DNA of 64,000 nt from UBA1765 sp045615885 (GTDB taxonomy: Bacteria; Fibrobacterota; Fibrobacteria; Fibrobacterales; Fibrobacteraceae), in contig JAZLFR010000069.1 of the NCBI GenBank assembly GCA_045615885.1, positions 62,001 to 126,000 on the forward strand. Reading direction: 5' to 3'. Shown here piece after piece: positions 25,355-35,069 of this stretch. Made by a program: the position numbers and the translations under genes. Below the pieces are notes generated by a model that saw nothing but the letters and a program-made list of their open reading frames with translations, made no database searches and had not been told where the DNA came from. Position 1 is the stretch's first letter. The number at the start of each line of letters is the position of its first letter.

Positions 25355-26226
25355 TGCTCCTCCTTAATTTCAAAATTAGTTATCAGAACTTCAACAGTTT
25401 CTGTATTGCGATCTTTGAAATGGTAACTACAGTTTGAATAACTTTTTTTTATGTACTTGACGTTATATTTTTTGCTCCATTCGATCAGGCTTTCGTTTTT
25501 TTGCCCCTTGTGCACAAAAACATTTGACATTGCAAAAGCCGCTCCCTTTTCATGCAGGGAATCTAAAATATTTTGCAAATCAGAATCTTCTTTTTCGGTC
25601 CAATCCTGAAAGCCTCTCTTTCCGTCATTGTATGACCCGGTTGTGATAAGATAAGGAGGGTCGCAATAAACTAGGTCTCCTTTTGCATAATCTGAAAAAT
25701 CGAAGGCTCTAAAATCATTTGAAGAAAATTTAATATTCTTTTCTTGAATTTTTTGACAGAAGTCTACCAGATTCTTTTTTATGCTTTCGTTGAATGAGCT
25801 TCGTTCTTTCCCGAATGGAGTGTTGAATTGGTGTTTGCTGTTAAAACGAATCTGGTGGTTGAAAGCGTAGCAAGTCAAAATGAACAAGTCTAGAATGTCT
25901 CCAGACTCATTATAGTCGTTTCTCAAAGATAGGTAACCTTCAGAATTACTTTGACTAAGCTGATATTTAGTAATCTGCGCTTGAATTTTTTCAAGTATCT
26001 TTTCAACATTTGTTTTTTTGAAATAATTATACAAATCAATCAAATATGTAATCTGGTCGTTTGCATAAATTTCTTTTGCCTCCACGTTCACAGAGACATT
26101 AAGGCCTCCAGCAAATAAATCAACGAATTTATTTATATCTTTCGGAAAAAATGGAATGATATGCTCCAATATTTTATACTTTCCACCAGTATAATTCATT
26201 GGGCTTTTTACATATGGCAAAGGCAA
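25327..26226 (-). CDS. D12-class N6-adenine DNA methyltransferase, 299 aa
   Basis: A Dam-like enzyme with NYTGGKYKILEHIIPFFPKD at the start, motif I KFVDLFAGGLNVSVNV, and catalytic DLVYCDPPYLITTGSYND near residue 195. It transfers a methyl group to N6 of adenine. One base separates it from the D12 enzyme upstream. Two D12 enzymes side by side recall asymmetric-site systems such as FokI or SfaNI, where two D12 domains (there fused) modify opposite strands. Confidence 0.85.
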   Translation of the reverse strand: MPLPYVKSPMNYTGGKYKILEHIIPFFPKDINKFVDLFAGGLNVSVNVEAKEIYANDQITYLIDLYNYFKKTNVEKILEKIQAQITKYQLSQSNSEGYLSLRNDYNESGDILDLFILTCYAFNHQIRFNSKHQFNTPFGKERSSFNESIKKNLVDFCQKIQEKNIKFSSNDFRAFDFSDYAKGDLVYCDPPYLITTGSYNDGKRGFQDWTEKEDSDLQNILDSLHEKGAAFAMSNVFVHKGQKNESLIEWSKKYNVKYIKKSYSNCSYHFKDRNTETVEVLITNFEIKEEQCLQTSLIL

Positions 26227-26227
26227 G

Positions 26228-27268
26228 TTATACCTCTTTTTCTACATAGACGAGCATTTCTTTTAATTCGCTTAAATTTTTTGCATCGTTTCGACTTTTG
26301 AATCGTTTATAGGGAATATAGTTGATTTCAAAAGTTTCTGGTTTGCCGTAGGTTTTCATAATGTCTGTAATCTCGTCCAAAGTCATTATGCCATCGGTAT
26401 TGTAGCTTAAAATTATGTGTTTGAAATTTGCGTTCTTAACGAGATTTTCGTAAGCTGCAACTACAGTTTTTTTAGAGCAGAATTCGGAACGCTTGTTCTC
26501 GTAGGGGCGCTGCCCCGTCATGCCTCTCAATTCCGGATAGTCGTACTTGGCGGCTGTTTCTAAAAGATGATAATTGGGCAGATATTGTCTTTCGTTATAT
26601 GGAGGATCTGCATACAGAATGTCGCCACCAATTCGTTCTAATAACTTTACGCCATCTTCATTGAATGATTTGTTGTTCTTTCCGTTTTCAGTGACTGGCA
26701 AGTCGATTAGAGAAAACAACTTGCTAGTTCTTGCATCCCAAAATTTGTGGAAAGCTCCGTATGTACCGGCAATGTTTGAAATAAAAGGAATTCCTTCCAC
26801 CAAAGATGCGATTAAGTAAAAGTATTCATGTTCAAGAAGTAAACCGGCTTCATGCCATTCTTCAATTTTGTTTCTAACAAAATCAATTCTAAGGGCGTTA
26901 GAATCGGTTAGATACATTCGGTTCCCTTTCGGTGCATAGTTGTTTTGGAAAAATCTCTTAGATGCTTCCAATACTTCCATGGATGTTGTTTCCATTTTGT
27001 TGAAGTATTCGATGGGATTCGCTATGCCAGTTTCTTTTTTTAAAATGTCGAAAGTGGGCTTGGCTGGATTTTCAATAGTTGCTTTTTGAAGGCAATAGGA
27101 AAAATAGAGAAGATCGTTTGAATAAACTTCAAACCATTGCTTAAAGTACCGACCTACAGATGCTGTTCCTGAAAAAATATCGCAAAATGAATTCGCGTCT
27201 TGCGCATGTTTAAAAACGACTTCTTTGATATTCTCTAGCAATTGAACTTTGCAACCAATATATCTCAT
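26228..27268 (-). CDS. D12-class N6-adenine DNA methyltransferase, 346 aa
   Basis: Starts MRYIGCKVQLLENIKEVV, with motif I SFCDIFSGTASVGRYFKQ and catalytic DILYADPPYNERQY near residue 222. The C-terminal KHIILSYNTDGIMTLDEI is typical of the second D12 branch found in restriction systems. It is the first gene of the minus-strand operon 27268-22903, facing the tRNA-Ser gene. Intact. Confidence 0.85.
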   Translation of the reverse strand: MRYIGCKVQLLENIKEVVFKHAQDANSFCDIFSGTASVGRYFKQWFEVYSNDLLYFSYCLQKATIENPAKPTFDILKKETGIANPIEYFNKMETTSMEVLEASKRFFQNNYAPKGNRMYLTDSNALRIDFVRNKIEEWHEAGLLLEHEYFYLIASLVEGIPFISNIAGTYGAFHKFWDARTSKLFSLIDLPVTENGKNNKSFNEDGVKLLERIGGDILYADPPYNERQYLPNYHLLETAAKYDYPELRGMTGQRPYENKRSEFCSKKTVVAAYENLVKNANFKHIILSYNTDGIMTLDEITDIMKTYGKPETFEINYIPYKRFKSRNDAKNLSELKEMLVYVEKEV

Positions 27269-27490
27269 TTTCTATCCTTTTCTACATGATAAAAAATAGT
27301 CAAAATAGATATCAAAAAATGTCATTGTGAAGTTAAAAATTTGTTGTTTGCAATTGTTTGGAATGGGCAATTACAAGTATAGTTGGCCTAGAAACGAAAT
27401 TTCAAAAACAGGGACTTTACCCCTGCAGAAGAACGCATCGCCGTTTTTGACATGGTGGGGCCTTGTTTTTGTTGCATTGCCTAAAAACCA

Positions 27491-27519
27491 AAAAACCCCG
27501 GTATTGCTACCGGGGTTTT
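27491..27519 (-). terminator. Terminator after tRNA-Ser
   Basis: Perfect stem CCCCGGTA-TTGC-TACCGGGG (27496-27515) with A and T runs on either side. It lies immediately 3' of the minus-strand tRNA gene and can work in both directions. Confidence 0.75.
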
Positions 27520-27524
27520 AGGAG

Positions 27525-27613
27525 CGGGAAGAGCGAGATTCGAACTCGCGATAGGATTAAGTCCTATACGTCCTTAGCAGGGACGCGCCTTCGGCCAGCT
27601 CGGCCATCTTCCC
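27525..27613 (-). tRNA. tRNA-Ser (anticodon GCT)
   Basis: On the minus strand the acceptor arm GGGAAGA (27613-27607) pairs with TCTTCCC (27532-27526), with discriminator G and no encoded CCA. The anticodon arm GTCC-CTGCTAA-GGAC gives GCT. A long variable arm (TAGGA...TCCTA) and TTCGAAT in the T arm fit a class II serine tRNA of 89 nt. It sits at the border between the defence island and core genes. Confidence 0.9.
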
Positions 27614-27729
27614 ATCTTGGGTGTCACAAGTTTAGATTATTTGTTCCGATTTTTCAAGGGGTCTTGGTCGATTTTAATGATAAAATGCTACATAGTTTCT
27701 AAATTTATACAGAATTTTCGGAGATTTTC

Positions 27730-30700
27730 ATGGGTTTTATCAAAAAATGGGTGCGTCGCGCCTTTATGTGCGCCGCCGCCTTCGCCCTTGTGGGCGTTAT
27801 TGCTGCCGCAGCTGGCTACTATGTGGTGTTTAACGTGGGCCTTGACGAAGACCCGGACGGCAAGTTCAACAGGAACGCCATCGTGGAGCGTCTTTCTGGC
27901 GAAACTCGCGTGTTCTACCGTGACGGCAAAACGCGTCTTGGCGCCTTTTTTGATGCAAACCACCGCATTTACGTGCCGTATGGCGATATTCCGGAGCATA
28001 TTGTGCATGCGCTCGTCGCTGCCGAAGATTCCAAGTTTTTTGAACACCACGGCTTTGACTTTAAGGGTTTTAGCCGTGCCATGATTACGAACCTGCGCGC
28101 GGGCTCCATGCGCCAGGGTGGCTCTACGCTTACGCAGCAGACCGTAAAGAACATTTTTGGCCGCGAAGAACGCTCCCTCGCCGAAAAATACCGTGAACTT
28201 CGCGATGCTATCAAGCTCGAACGCCATTTTTCCAAGGAAGAGATTCTTGAATTCTATTTGAACCAGTTTCATGTGGCTGGTTCCGGCAAGGGCGTGGCCA
28301 TTGCGGCCCAGTATTTTTTCAACAAGCAGCTCAAGGACTTGACGCTTGCGGAGTGCGCCTTTATTGCTGGTTCCGTGAAGGGCCCGTTCAACTATGACCC
28401 GTTTGCACAGCGCACGGAGGCCCGCCGCGACAGGGCCCTGGAGCGTGGCCGCGAACGCGTTGGCTATGTGCTTGGCCGCATGCTTGAAGACGCCTACATT
28501 ACCAAGGAACAGTACGAGGCAGCGCTTGCAAAGCCGCTCGAATTCAACCATGGCACGTTCCGCTATTCCATTTCTACGCAGCTTGCCCTGATTGAAGAAA
28601 AGTTGAATTCCGACTATTTTCAGAAGTTCTTTGACGGGGTCGGCATTGACGACTGGCGCCGCGCGCAGCTTACGATTGTCTCTACGATTGACGATGGCTA
28701 CCAGGATGCCGCAAAGCGCGCCCTGCAGTCGAACATTTCTGATTTGCAATTGAAGCTTGGCGGTTTTGTGCTGCCGAGCTCCGAAAGTCCGAACCGTGCG
28801 CTCAAGGCCGAAAAGGGCGATTACCTTTATGGCGCTCTCGACTCTGCGGTGATTGACGAAAAGGGTAAGATCAATGCGCTGTATTTGAATTTTGGCCAGG
28901 TGAAGGGTGTCGTGGAACGCGCTACCCTGGACACGCTTGCGAAGGCCGTGAAGAGCGAACCCGAAAAGCTTTTGGCTTCCAAGCTTGCGAAGGGTTCCGT
29001 GCTGCTTGTGAGCGTTCTCGATTCCATTCCGGTCGGTGGGCTTTACAGGTTGAAGCTCGAGACGGAACCGAACTTGCAAGGTGCTCTCGTTGCTTTGCAG
29101 AATGGCGAAGTGCTTGCTAGCCAGGGCGGTTTCCACAATACTGGTTTTGACCGTAGCTTCAAGGCGCTGCGCCAGCTCGGTTCCAGCTGGAAGCCTCTTC
29201 TATATACGCTTTCGTTCAAGCGCGGCTGGAACTATCTCGATGAACTTGAAAACAGCTTCAATGTGTTCCAGTACGGTAACCAGTATTACTTCCCGCGCCC
29301 GGACCACAAGAACAAGGGCGACCGCGTGAGCATTGCGTGGAGTGCGACTCGTTCCGAAAACATCAGTAGCGTGTGGCTTTTGGATAGGCTTTACGATAAG
29401 CTTTCTGTTGAAGAATTTGCTGAAGTCATGGAAGAAGTCGGCTATGCCAAGACGGCTGACGAAGACAACAGGGCCTATTTTGAAAGACTGCGCGATAAGT
29501 ATGGCTTGACATTGAAAGATGCGGCAAAGCAGGAAATTGAATTTGACCGCGCCAAGAGCCGTTTTGTGCGTGAAGCCTTTGCCGAGAACCGCATTGAAAC
29601 TGCCTGGGCCGCAAACAACCTGCTTTACGGTTCCTACATGGATGTGGCGAAGAAGCTCGTGAAAGACAAGGATGCCGCAACCAAGAAGATGCTTGAGCAC
29701 AACTTCAAGAGCTATGAAGAAAAGCTCCGCGAACGCCGCCTTGCCGAAGCGAACGGCGCCGAGCTTGCGCCAATGCAGAGCGTGGAATTGTACCCGAACT
29801 TTACGCTTGCCGACTTCGCGAAAATTTCTGCGATGATTGAACCGGTCGATGGCGAAAAAGACTACATGGCCCCGGAACTTTTGTTCCACTGGCCTGACTT
29901 CAGGCGTTCCCTTGCCATGGCGGACTTTGCAAAGTTTGCAAATGAAATCGGCATTCATTCCAAGCTGCAAAAAGTGCAGAGCATGGTGCTTGGCGTAAAC
30001 GATGTTTCGATTGCAGAAATCACGATGGCCTACGAAACGATTCTTACCGGCAAGGTCTTTAAGTGCAAAGATACGGAATGGAGCGAACCGTGCCTTATTC
30101 GTGAAATCAAGGATCGCGACGGTTCCGTGATTTTCAGGAACGCCATTGAAGAAAAACAGATTCTGGACGAGACGATTACTTCGCAGGTTGCAGCCATGCT
30201 CAGGTCCGTGTTCGTGAACGGTACGGCACGCTCGCAGTACGATGCCTTGTCGCTCGTTTCTGACGATGGCCGCAAACTGCACTTCCCGGCATTCGGCAAA
30301 ACCGGCACCACGAACGATTTCCGCAACGTTGCGTTCCTTGGCGCCCTGCCGAACTACAGTGCCGAAAAGGATGGCTTTGCTACGGATACGGTCGTTGCTA
30401 TCGGCAGCTATGTCGGCTTTGACAACAATAAGCCTTTGAAGTCCGGTTCTACGCGCATTGCTGGCGCCTCCGGCGGACTTCCGCAGTGGGCAAGCCTTGC
30501 CAAAGAAATTTTGCGTATTCGCAAAGATGCAAGCCATGTGGATTTTTACAGCATTCAGAATGTGAAGACCGGTGAAATTCCGTTGCTCTATTCGAACCTG
30601 CGCGGCGACCTGAAGGTCGATGCCATTGCGGGCCTTGCCACGGCTACGCCGAGTGAAAATGCAAAGACGCTCCCGTGGCTTGAGGTGCCTGGCTTTACTC

Positions 30701-30930
30701 CGCCGCAGGTGCAGAGCGTGGCTGCCGAAGCTGCTGCGTTTGGCGGCTTTGTGACCGCGATGCCTGCGCCCACGGTAACGGAAACTGCTAGTGAAATTGC
30801 TGATTCCACAGGTGCCCAGAACGCAGCCCCTGCGCAAGAATCAGCCGCAAAGGCAGGCGATGATGACTGGGAACTGCCGGCAGACTTTGACGGCGAAAAT
30901 GCATTTGTCCCTGTAGAGGTGGAATTCTAA
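27730..30930 (+). CDS. Class A penicillin-binding protein (transglycosylase/transpeptidase), 1066 aa
   Basis: A bifunctional peptidoglycan synthase, anchored by an N-terminal membrane helix (about 13-38). GT51 domain: AAEDSKFFEHHGFDFKG (catalytic Glu near 99) and GGSTLTQQTVKN. Transpeptidase domain: SSWK (Ser 485, Lys 488), SEN (Ser 542) and KTGTT (about 857). The transpeptidase is interrupted by a large helical insert between about residues 560 and 700, making the protein longer than most. The C-terminal 100 residues are Ala/Pro/Glu-rich. Start MGFIKKW, 20 bp before the next gene at the 3' end. Confidence 0.9.
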   Translation: MGFIKKWVRRAFMCAAAFALVGVIAAAAGYYVVFNVGLDEDPDGKFNRNAIVERLSGETRVFYRDGKTRLGAFFDANHRIYVPYGDIPEHIVHALVAAEDSKFFEHHGFDFKGFSRAMITNLRAGSMRQGGSTLTQQTVKNIFGREERSLAEKYRELRDAIKLERHFSKEEILEFYLNQFHVAGSGKGVAIAAQYFFNKQLKDLTLAECAFIAGSVKGPFNYDPFAQRTEARRDRALERGRERVGYVLGRMLEDAYITKEQYEAALAKPLEFNHGTFRYSISTQLALIEEKLNSDYFQKFFDGVGIDDWRRAQLTIVSTIDDGYQDAAKRALQSNISDLQLKLGGFVLPSSESPNRALKAEKGDYLYGALDSAVIDEKGKINALYLNFGQVKGVVERATLDTLAKAVKSEPEKLLASKLAKGSVLLVSVLDSIPVGGLYRLKLETEPNLQGALVALQNGEVLASQGGFHNTGFDRSFKALRQLGSSWKPLLYTLSFKRGWNYLDELENSFNVFQYGNQYYFPRPDHKNKGDRVSIAWSATRSENISSVWLLDRLYDKLSVEEFAEVMEEVGYAKTADEDNRAYFERLRDKYGLTLKDAAKQEIEFDRAKSRFVREAFAENRIETAWAANNLLYGSYMDVAKKLVKDKDAATKKMLEHNFKSYEEKLRERRLAEANGAELAPMQSVELYPNFTLADFAKISAMIEPVDGEKDYMAPELLFHWPDFRRSLAMADFAKFANEIGIHSKLQKVQSMVLGVNDVSIAEITMAYETILTGKVFKCKDTEWSEPCLIREIKDRDGSVIFRNAIEEKQILDETITSQVAAMLRSVFVNGTARSQYDALSLVSDDGRKLHFPAFGKTGTTNDFRNVAFLGALPNYSAEKDGFATDTVVAIGSYVGFDNNKPLKSGSTRIAGASGGLPQWASLAKEILRIRKDASHVDFYSIQNVKTGEIPLLYSNLRGDLKVDAIAGLATATPSENAKTLPWLEVPGFTPPQVQSVAAEAAAFGGFVTAMPAPTVTETASEIADSTGAQNAAPAQESAAKAGDDDWELPADFDGENAFVPVEVEF

Positions 30931-30950
30931 AGTAGGTGTAGGGTAGTGTC

Positions 30951-32411
30951 ATGAGGAATGCGTTGAAGTTTGTTGCCGTGGCGGCGTTGCTTTTGCTTGC
31001 GGCCTGTACGAAGGCTCCGAAGGTGGAAACCGCTCCGGTGCAGCAAATGCCCGCAACAAGCTCTTCTGAAAATGCCCCGGAAGCGGCTCCGCAAACTTCA
31101 GCTTTGGCAGAAGGCATGCAGGCTGCAGAACATGCGCAAGGTGCTGCGAAAGCTGATTCTGCAACCGCAGTTTCTCAGGCGCTTTTGCCGTTGCCTGCGC
31201 AGACTGATACTCTGGAAGTTCACCAGGCGGTTTTGGAGGAAGTTCCGCCCGCTCCCGTGCCGGAACCATACGCGGAACTTGAAAAAGTCGCAATGGCATC
31301 TTTTACCTATGTAGATTCGCTGATTGCAAACGACAAGGCGGATTCGGCCCTCGTGGAACTCGATAAAATTGTCGTGCTGAAGCCGCTTTGGGAATCATGG
31401 ATTCGCAAAGCGCAAGAAGCACAAACGCAGTTGAAGGCCATGCCGCAAAGCCAGAACAGGCAAATGATTGAGCCCATTGCAAAAAATGCTTTTAGCCGCG
31501 ATACCACGAAGCGCACAGACCCGTATGTAGAAATCCAGAAGATTGTTGCCTATGCCTTTTGGTATGCCGATTCTGCGCAGTCCGTTGGCCTTGCCGATTC
31601 GGCCCTGGCGATGTATGAAAAAATTGAAAGGTTGAACCCGCTTTGGGAAACCTGGATGGCAAATGTCGCAAAACTCCAAGACAGGTCCCATGAGGTTCTG
31701 CAGGCGCATGCCGCCGTGTATAATTCCATTGCGGTGCAGCTTGTGAATGAAAATGCAACACGCGCCGATTATGCGACGGTCAAGGCTTTGGCCGATAGCC
31801 TGGTTGCCTTGGAGCCGGGCGATTCTCTAAAGACTTTTGCAGGCAGGCAGGTGCGAATCGCTTTTGAAAAGAATGTCAAAAAGGCCACTGCCGACAAGAA
31901 GAAAATCTCTGAAGATGCTGAAAAATCGGGCAACTTCGCATTGGCAGACTCTCTTGCAAATTTGCTCCTTTTGCGCTACCGCGATTTTGCCGATACGCTG
32001 AAGCTTGAAGCGTGGGTGGAGTCGATACATGCACAGGCATTGGTTAATTCGCTGGAAGGCGATTACTGGCAAAAGAACTCCCCCAAGGAGGCTCTTGCAA
32101 AGGCAGAGAAGCTTGTCGCAAATGGCAAGTTTACGGAAGCCAAGGAATTGTATGTGAAGCTTTCTACGAGTTCCGAACGCGACCGGGCCCGCACGGCGCT
32201 TGCAGAACTTGGCAAGCGAGTTTGCTCGGAGTCTCGAAAGAAGGCTTCTGACCTTTACGCAAAGGCAATGAAGAGCAAAAAGCCTGCAGACAAAACAAAG
32301 AATCTGGAATCTGCCGTGAACGCGCTTTTGACTTGCGTAGAAAATTTTTCTGACGATGCGGAAGCTGCCCGCGCACGGGAAGATTTGAAAGTGCTGCAGC
32401 AAGAAAAGTGA
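30951..32411 (+). CDS. Lipoprotein with TPR-like helical repeats, 486 aa
   Basis: A signal peptide with lipobox (MRNALKFVAVAALLLLAACT, Cys 19) is followed by an Ala/Glu/Pro-rich linker. Then come helical units that repeat a pattern such as FTYVDSLIANDKADSALVEL...LKPLWESWI and FWYADSAQSVGLADSALAMY...LNPLWETWM. These look like tetratricopeptide-type repeats, which mediate protein contacts in the periplasm or at the outer membrane. Co-directional with the penicillin-binding protein 20 bp upstream, so it may help envelope assembly. Confidence 0.7.
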   Translation: MRNALKFVAVAALLLLAACTKAPKVETAPVQQMPATSSSENAPEAAPQTSALAEGMQAAEHAQGAAKADSATAVSQALLPLPAQTDTLEVHQAVLEEVPPAPVPEPYAELEKVAMASFTYVDSLIANDKADSALVELDKIVVLKPLWESWIRKAQEAQTQLKAMPQSQNRQMIEPIAKNAFSRDTTKRTDPYVEIQKIVAYAFWYADSAQSVGLADSALAMYEKIERLNPLWETWMANVAKLQDRSHEVLQAHAAVYNSIAVQLVNENATRADYATVKALADSLVALEPGDSLKTFAGRQVRIAFEKNVKKATADKKKISEDAEKSGNFALADSLANLLLLRYRDFADTLKLEAWVESIHAQALVNSLEGDYWQKNSPKEALAKAEKLVANGKFTEAKELYVKLSTSSERDRARTALAELGKRVCSESRKKASDLYAKAMKSKKPADKTKNLESAVNALLTCVENFSDDAEAARAREDLKVLQQEK

Positions 32412-32420
32412 TTGTGCCTT

Positions 32421-33185
32421 ATGGAAATTGACGTTCTTACCTGGCTTGGCTTTTTTGCAGTGGGCTTTGGCGCTAGCCTGTTGAACAGCATTGCTGGCGG
32501 CGGCAGCGTCTTTAGTTTGCCTGTAATGATTTGGCTTGGGCTCCCGCCGACGGTTGCAAACGGTACGAACCGTGTGGGCCTTATCGTTGGCAATTTGTCT
32601 TCTGCGTGGAACCTGTACAGGCATGGCTACCTGAACAAAAAGGTGCTCATGCAAATTTTTTGGCCGTCGGTGCTCGGTACGCTTGCTGGCCTCCCGTTTT
32701 TGCTCACGCTGAGTGACGATGTGTTCAAGGCAATTCTTGCTGTAGCAATTGCGCTTGTCGCAATCATGGGGAGCCTTAAAAAAGATGTGTTTGGAAAACC
32801 GCCGGAGCAGCCTCCAGAAAAGGGGAGCATCAAAGGTTTTATCGGTTTTTTCCTGATTGCAATTTACGGCTGCATCGTGCAGGTCGGCATGGGCTTTGTG
32901 CAGATCTTTGCGCTCCGCCATTACAGTGGCGAAGAAATGATTCGCGTGAATGCCGTAAAAAATGTAATCACCACGGTGATTCTTGTTATCGGTACAGTTG
33001 GCCTTGTTTTTGCCGGCAAGGTGCGCTGGGACTTGGCTGTAATTACCGCCATTGGCTCTTGGTTCGGTGGTCGCATCAGCAGCATGCTGCAGTACAAAAA
33101 GGGCAACAAGTTCATTGAACGCACGGTGCAAATTGCGGCTGTAGCCGTGGCCGTTAAGCTCCTGTACGATGTTTTTGCTGCCTAA
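32421..33185 (+). CDS. TSUP-family (TauE/SafE) membrane transporter, 254 aa
   Basis: About eight hydrophobic segments, with the family signature near the start (GASLLNSIAGGGSVFSLPVM) and a second half-repeat (GCIVQVGMGFVQIFALRHYS then GEEMIRVNAVKN). TSUP proteins export or import sulfite, sulfoacetate or related anions across the inner membrane. ATG 32421 is preferred to a TTG nine bases earlier, since it starts at the usual family position. Nine bases follow the lipoprotein stop, so it may be in the same operon. Substrate unknown. Confidence 0.8.
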   Translation: MEIDVLTWLGFFAVGFGASLLNSIAGGGSVFSLPVMIWLGLPPTVANGTNRVGLIVGNLSSAWNLYRHGYLNKKVLMQIFWPSVLGTLAGLPFLLTLSDDVFKAILAVAIALVAIMGSLKKDVFGKPPEQPPEKGSIKGFIGFFLIAIYGCIVQVGMGFVQIFALRHYSGEEMIRVNAVKNVITTVILVIGTVGLVFAGKVRWDLAVITAIGSWFGGRISSMLQYKKGNKFIERTVQIAAVAVAVKLLYDVFAA

Positions 33186-33300
33186 TTCCGTTTTTTAGCT
33201 GGAAATTGCATCAATTTAGGCCTTTTTGACCTGGTTGCGGTTTGCTTTTTTGCACAGAAAATGTAGTTTATCAAAACGATAGAAGATTTAGTGAGTTTGT

Positions 33301-35055
33301 ATGCAGCAATTTCAGTTTGAATATAGAGATGCCGAAACGTTAGCCAAGGACCTGGCCGGCATTCGCGAATGGTGCAAGTCCAACACCGCATATAAAATGC
33401 TTTTTCATGTTTATGCGGAATGCATAGACCAAAAAAGAATTGTTGGCATTTGCGACCAAATCAAAAAGGAATTGCCGCAGTCCGAGTATGTCGGTTGCTC
33501 TTCGAACGGTAGCATTGTCGAAGGCCATCTTTCGACTTCCGACATCGTCATTGTCTGCACGATTTTTGAAAGCAAGTCTTCGCAGTTGAAGGTTTTGCAG
33601 TATGACCTTTCGGAAGAAACAGCGATTGGCGTTGCAAACTCCCTCATAGCAGAGGTAGATGCGCTCCCGTGGGTCAAGGCAGTGGAATTGCTCGTTACAA
33701 TCCGTGGCATGTCCATGACCAGGTTCTGCGACCAGCTGCAGCATGTTCGCGAAGGTGTCCACATTTACGGTGGCGGCGCATTCAACCCAGACATCAATGA
33801 CGACTATGCCTGTGTTTATTCCAGCACCGGTTCCTGCTCCAACAACTCTGTTGTGTTTGTGCTTTATGGCGGCGACGATTTGCGCGTAGAAACCATGTAC
33901 GTGACTGGCTGGAAGCCGCTTGGCAGGGCGTTCCAGGTGACGCGCGCCAAAGGCAGCACATTGTATGAACTGGATGGTTGCCCGGCATACGAAGCTTACT
34001 ACAAGTATTTGAACATCAAGAACGATGAACATTTTTTCCGCAATACGCTCGAGTTCCCGTTCTTTTACCAGCATAACGGAATCAATATCTTGCGCGCTCC
34101 CACAAGGAGCAACCAGGATGGTTCTTTGACCATGACTTCGGACATGGAAGAAAACGTTTGTGCAAAAATTGCATATGGCGACCCACGAACGATTCTTGAT
34201 AGCGTTCGAGCCGACGGCCAGACTTTTAAGGAATTTCATCCGCAGGTGTTCCAGATTTTTTCTTGCGCGGCGCGCCGTGCATTCTGGGGGCACCATGAAA
34301 TCAGTAAGGAAACGCTCCCGTTCCAGTCCATGGCTTCGACATCCGGTTTTTACACCTCCGGTGAATTTTTGCGCACGGGCAGGTTTGTGAACCAGCATAA
34401 CGTGACTCTCGTCGTTGCTGCAATGCGCGAAGGCGAACCGAGCGCAAGCGAAGTTACGAACTTCGAAATGATGGAAGAGAACTTCTCTGGCAAGGTTTCC
34501 ATGATTAGCCGCCTTGCGACGTTCATTGAAGCTGCTACCGCTGAACTTAGCGCTGCAAACAAGAAACTCGAAATGATGGCTGTGTCTGATGGCTTGACAT
34601 TGCTTTATAACCGTGCAGAAATTCAGCGGCGCATCAGAGCGCAGATGGAACTTGGACTGGAAGAATTTTCACTTGTCATGATAGACATAGACAATTTCAA
34701 GTTTGTAAACGACACATACGGTCACAAGGAAGGCGACAATGTGATTCGAGGCATTGCCAACCAGATTCGTGCCGCAATCATAGATCTCGCGCCGCGCGCA
34801 AGTGCCGGCCGTTGGGGTGGCGAGGAATTCATGATCTTGTTGCCGGGCTTTAAGATAGAAGCTGCTGAAAAGTTTGCTGAATATGTTCGCAAGAATTTTG
34901 CTTACTCTACATTCCCTTCCGTCGGGCAGGGTACTGTCAGTTTGGGTGTGGCAGAATGGAAGGAAAACGATTCGCCGGACTCCCTGTATGTTCGCGTGGA
35001 TGGAGCCCTCTATAGTGCAAAACGCTCTGGTAAAAATAAGGTTGTAGTTGCTTAG
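33301..35055 (+). CDS. FIST-domain diguanylate cyclase (GGEEF), 584 aa
   Basis: The N-terminal 380 residues carry FIST N and C sensory domains (VGCSSNGSIVEGHLSTSDIV, GGGAFNPDINDDYACVYS, FSCAARRAFWG). A short coiled link leads to a GGDEF domain with DGLTLLYNRAEI and RWGGEEFMILLPG (GGEEF near 506-510). The intact active site should make cyclic-di-GMP. FIST domains are thought to bind small ligands such as amino acids. The protein has no membrane segment. The next gene, 14 bp downstream, encodes a cyclic-di-GMP hydrolase-type protein, so the pair can set the messenger level in both directions. Confidence 0.85.
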   Translation: MQQFQFEYRDAETLAKDLAGIREWCKSNTAYKMLFHVYAECIDQKRIVGICDQIKKELPQSEYVGCSSNGSIVEGHLSTSDIVIVCTIFESKSSQLKVLQYDLSEETAIGVANSLIAEVDALPWVKAVELLVTIRGMSMTRFCDQLQHVREGVHIYGGGAFNPDINDDYACVYSSTGSCSNNSVVFVLYGGDDLRVETMYVTGWKPLGRAFQVTRAKGSTLYELDGCPAYEAYYKYLNIKNDEHFFRNTLEFPFFYQHNGINILRAPTRSNQDGSLTMTSDMEENVCAKIAYGDPRTILDSVRADGQTFKEFHPQVFQIFSCAARRAFWGHHEISKETLPFQSMASTSGFYTSGEFLRTGRFVNQHNVTLVVAAMREGEPSASEVTNFEMMEENFSGKVSMISRLATFIEAATAELSAANKKLEMMAVSDGLTLLYNRAEIQRRIRAQMELGLEEFSLVMIDIDNFKFVNDTYGHKEGDNVIRGIANQIRAAIIDLAPRASAGRWGGEEFMILLPGFKIEAAEKFAEYVRKNFAYSTFPSVGQGTVSLGVAEWKENDSPDSLYVRVDGALYSAKRSGKNKVVVA

Positions 35056-35069
35056 TGGGGGATTGAGAA

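Noticed and set aside
27463..27702. 79-codon plus-strand frame over the tRNA-Ser region
   Set aside because: It only reads through the tRNA gene and its terminator in antisense.
29200..30837. 545-codon minus-strand frame opposite the penicillin-binding protein gene
   Set aside because: Antisense shadow of a well-supported gene; no domain and no start signal.
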